Shown piece after piece: positions 5,577-6,206 of a stretch of DNA of 6,206 nt. Position numbers and translations under genes: made by a program. Under the pieces are notes generated by a model. It worked only from the letters and a program-made list of their open reading frames with translations, searched no databases and was not told the origin of the DNA. The stretch covers positions 1 through 6,206 of the forward strand of contig CATJWA010000216.1 in the NCBI GenBank assembly GCA_949744025.1. Direction: 5' to 3'. Each line of letters begins with the position of its first letter. Within the stretch, counting starts at the first letter, position 1. This stretch comes from an uncultured Eubacteriales bacterium (lineage in GTDB: Bacteria; Bacillota; Clostridia; Oscillospirales; Oscillospiraceae).

Positions 5577-5942
5577 ATGAATACGACCGTTCTGGCCTGT
5601 AATTTTGCCGGCGCGGAGCTCAAAAAGCTGAAAAAGCTCTGCTCCGCCAAGGGAGTGAGGCTGCGCGCCGTCACGCCAGAGGACCAGGCGCAGCCCATAG
5701 GCGCGCTGTGCGGCGTTGAAAAGCGCCTGCCCGGGGCCTCGCCGTCCGCCGCGCCGGCGGAGGAAAAAACGCTCGTTTTCGCCCGTCTCACGGAGCGTCA
5801 GCTTGATTCCCTGCTTACGGAAATGCGCACCGCGCGCGTCGGCACGGACGCGCTCAAGGCCGTGCTCACGCCATCCAACGCGGGGTGGAGCGTGCATAAG
5901 CTGGCCGCCGAGCTCATGCGTGAGCGCGCCTCCCTGGGCTGA
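5577..5942 (+). CDS. DUF3783 domain-containing protein (121 aa)
   Basis: The ATG at 5577 follows GGAGG (5565-5569) with 7 nt spacing, and a promoter lies just upstream. Residues 1-50 (start MNTTVLACNFAGAELKKLKK, then QPIGALCG) form a short N-terminal part. Residues 51-63 are an Ala/Pro linker. The rest (LVFARLTERQLDSLLTEMR, then LKAVLTPSNAGWSVHKLAAEL) matches the DUF3783 family as I know it from Clostridia, including the hallmark LKAVLTP.N..W. The length and the QP.GAL motif in the N-terminal part also fit full-length members. There is no signal peptide or membrane segment, so it is probably cytoplasmic. The family has no established function. It is transcribed away from the lipoprotein cluster. 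No strong terminator follows; a run of six T at 5953-5958 has only a weak stem before it. Confidence 0.88.
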   Translation: MNTTVLACNFAGAELKKLKKLCSAKGVRLRAVTPEDQAQPIGALCGVEKRLPGASPSAAPAEEKTLVFARLTERQLDSLLTEMRTARVGTDALKAVLTPSNAGWSVHKLAAELMRERASLG

Positions 5943-6003
5943 CTGCGGCGAGTTTTTTGCAATACCACAAAAAATCTTTTGTTGTAATTGTGCAAAAAGA
6001 TAA
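5943..6003. other. Intergenic A/T-rich stretch with imperfect inverted repeat
   Basis: No gene here. An A/T-rich imperfect inverted repeat (about 5959-5972 with 5977-5991, core CACAAAA against TTTTGTTG) sits between the DUF3783 stop and the strong promoter at 6004. It has few G-C pairs and no U-tract on either side, so it is unlikely to terminate well. A-rich sequence at 5994-6003 directly before the -35 could act as an UP element. Confidence 0.35.
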
Positions 6004-6032
6004 TTGACAAAAGCGCCGGTTTGTTGTATAGT
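6004..6032 (+). promoter_or_regulatory. Strong sigma-A promoter of the right-end transcript
   Basis: -35 TTGACA (6004-6009, 6/6), a spacer of exactly 17 bp, and -10 TATAGT (6027-6032, 5/6). It is the best promoter match in the window, with an A-rich upstream flank. The start point would be near 6039. Confidence 0.85.
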
Positions 6033-6078
6033 CTGTGATAGAAGGAAGGAGTAACAGCCGTCCGGTGCGGAGACTGAG

Positions 6079-6108
6079 ATGTGGCTTGTTCAGCCATGTA
6101 AGCGGTAG
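6079..6108 (+). CDS. Possible 9-codon leader peptide (MWLVQPCKR)
   Basis: ATG at 6079, TAG at 6106-6108, with GGAG (6069-6072) 6 nt upstream, starting about 40 nt after the predicted transcription start. The ORF spans the 8-bp hairpin 6079-6099 and enters the GCGG/CCGC stem. A ribosome on it would block those stems and also pairing of the 6065-6070 segment. This is the geometry of translation-coupled attenuators, but an ORF this short can arise by chance. Confidence 0.3.
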   Translation: MWLVQPCKR

Positions 6109-6140
6109 CCGCAGGACGCTTGAATATAAATTTCCCACCG

Positions 6141-6162
6141 CACTTCCTAAAGGAAGGGAGTG
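6141..6162 (+). promoter_or_regulatory. Hairpin able to hide the Shine-Dalgarno of the right-end ORF
   Basis: CACTTCC (6141-6147) pairs with GGGAGTG (6156-6162), 7 bp with one G-U and an 8-nt loop; GGGAG is the candidate ribosome binding site for the ATG at 6169. A register with CTTCC/GGAAG (6143-6147 with 6152-6156) and a TAAA loop is an alternative. The CAC of the left arm is also needed for the competing helix with GTG at 6065-6067. Confidence 0.4.
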
Positions 6163-6168
6163 AGTCCG

Positions 6169-6206
6169 ATGATCTGTTTGCGCCGGACCCAAGGGGACTT
6201 GAGGAA
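6169..6206 (+). CDS. Possible start of a CDS running off the right edge
   Basis: ATG at 6169 follows GGGAG (6156-6160) with 8 nt spacing and opens a frame with no stop to the window end, reading MICLRRTQGDLR. Twelve residues are too few to name a product. Alternatively this is another short leader ORF and the main gene starts beyond the window; the AGGAA at the very end could be part of a later Shine-Dalgarno. Confidence 0.35.
   Translation, partial: MICLRRTQGDLR

Larger units (their letters stand above)
6039..6206 (+). ncRNA. Putative structured leader or small RNA, family unknown
   Basis: This is the transcript from the promoter at 6004-6032, continuing past the window edge. Visible helices are: 6060-6069 with 6179-6188 (10 bp, two G-U pairs, closing a 128-nt domain); 6079-6086 with 6092-6099 (8 bp, two G-U); 6102-6105 with 6109-6112 (GCGG/CCGC); 6141-6147 with 6156-6162 (7 bp, one G-U). 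Competing helices are 6065-6070 with 6138-6143 (GTGCGG/CCGCAC), 6059-6063 with 6114-6118, and 6164-6168 with 6184-6188. The amount of alternative pairing suggests a regulatory leader. I compared it from memory with TPP, SAM, cobalamin, FMN, lysine, M-box, Mn (yybP-ykoY), ydaO, c-di-GMP, T-box, SRP RNA, tmRNA and RNase P RNA and saw no convincing match. It could instead be a free small RNA. Confidence 0.45.

Noticed and set aside
5905..5960. Intrinsic terminator for the DUF3783 gene ending in TTTTTT at 5953-5958
   Set aside because: The only stem directly before the T-run is 4 bp (CGCC/GGCG) with a 16-nt loop. The better stem GCTCA/TGAGC at 5913-5926 is inside the gene and too far from the T-run.
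6070..6080. CTGAGA motif as part of a TPP riboswitch
   Set aside because: The second TPP hallmark (CCTGATC) and the GCG.AGGGA element are absent in the downstream sequence.
6193..6206. GAGGAA at the right edge, like the start of the conserved GAGGAAAGUCC core of RNase P RNA
   Set aside because: In known RNase P RNAs this core lies within about 40-70 nt of the 5' end; here it would be about 160 nt from the promoter start, and the rest of the core is outside the window. Six bases are not evidence.
6065..6206. GTGCG at 6065-6069 as the 5' end of a bacterial group II intron
   Set aside because: Only the first five bases match. No further intron domain landmarks could be recognised and no reverse transcriptase is in view.
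1..6206. Mobile element, CRISPR array, tRNA or rRNA
   Set aside because: No transposase or integrase motifs, no regularly spaced direct repeats, no tRNA-like cloverleaf and no rRNA core sequences were seen on either strand. The only large repeats are the lipoprotein modules.

Overview
The window reads as a high-GC Firmicute of the Clostridia, possibly a gut Oscillospiraceae-type organism. The reasons are consensus Gram-positive ribosome binding sites, sigma-A-like promoters with extended -10 (TGn) elements, alanine/glycine-rich lipoproteins with Gram-positive-style signal peptides, and a DUF3783 protein of the kind I know from Clostridia. The placement is inference; no rRNA or other taxonomic marker is present.

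Layout, left to right. (1) 1-776, plus strand: the 3' part of a secreted or surface SGNH/GDSL hydrolase behind a proline-rich linker, cut by the window edge. (2) 774-820: a perfect 18-bp inverted repeat that acts as a shared terminator for the two converging genes. (3) 838-2430, minus: a full-length prfC (peptide chain release factor 3) with a GTG start and its own promoter. (4) 2516-5476, minus: three lipoprotein genes in a row. Reading 5' to 3' on the minus strand these are a 287-aa single-module lipoprotein (5476-4613), a 540-aa two-module lipoprotein (4557-2935) and a 127-aa small lipoprotein (2899-2516). The first two share one roughly 250-residue module, present three times in total. Each copy has an uncharacterised N-terminal half with two invariant cysteines and a C-terminal Ig-like half. 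(5) 5577-5942, plus: a 121-aa DUF3783-family protein, divergent from the lipoproteins and with its own promoter. (6) 5943-6206: no complete large gene. It has a near-perfect sigma-A promoter (TTGACA-17-TATAGT) driving a transcript whose first ~165 nt can fold into several mutually exclusive helices. That transcript holds a possible 9-codon leader ORF and a candidate start codon with a sequestrable Shine-Dalgarno sequence near the right edge.

How the parts relate. The lipoproteins look like a small family expanded by duplication and fusion, anchored on the outer face of the cell membrane. Their function is unknown. prfC is housekeeping translation termination and has no evident link to them beyond shared orientation. 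The two most interesting regions are the three-copy lipoprotein module and the unidentified structured leader or RNA at the right end, which I could not match to any RNA family I know.
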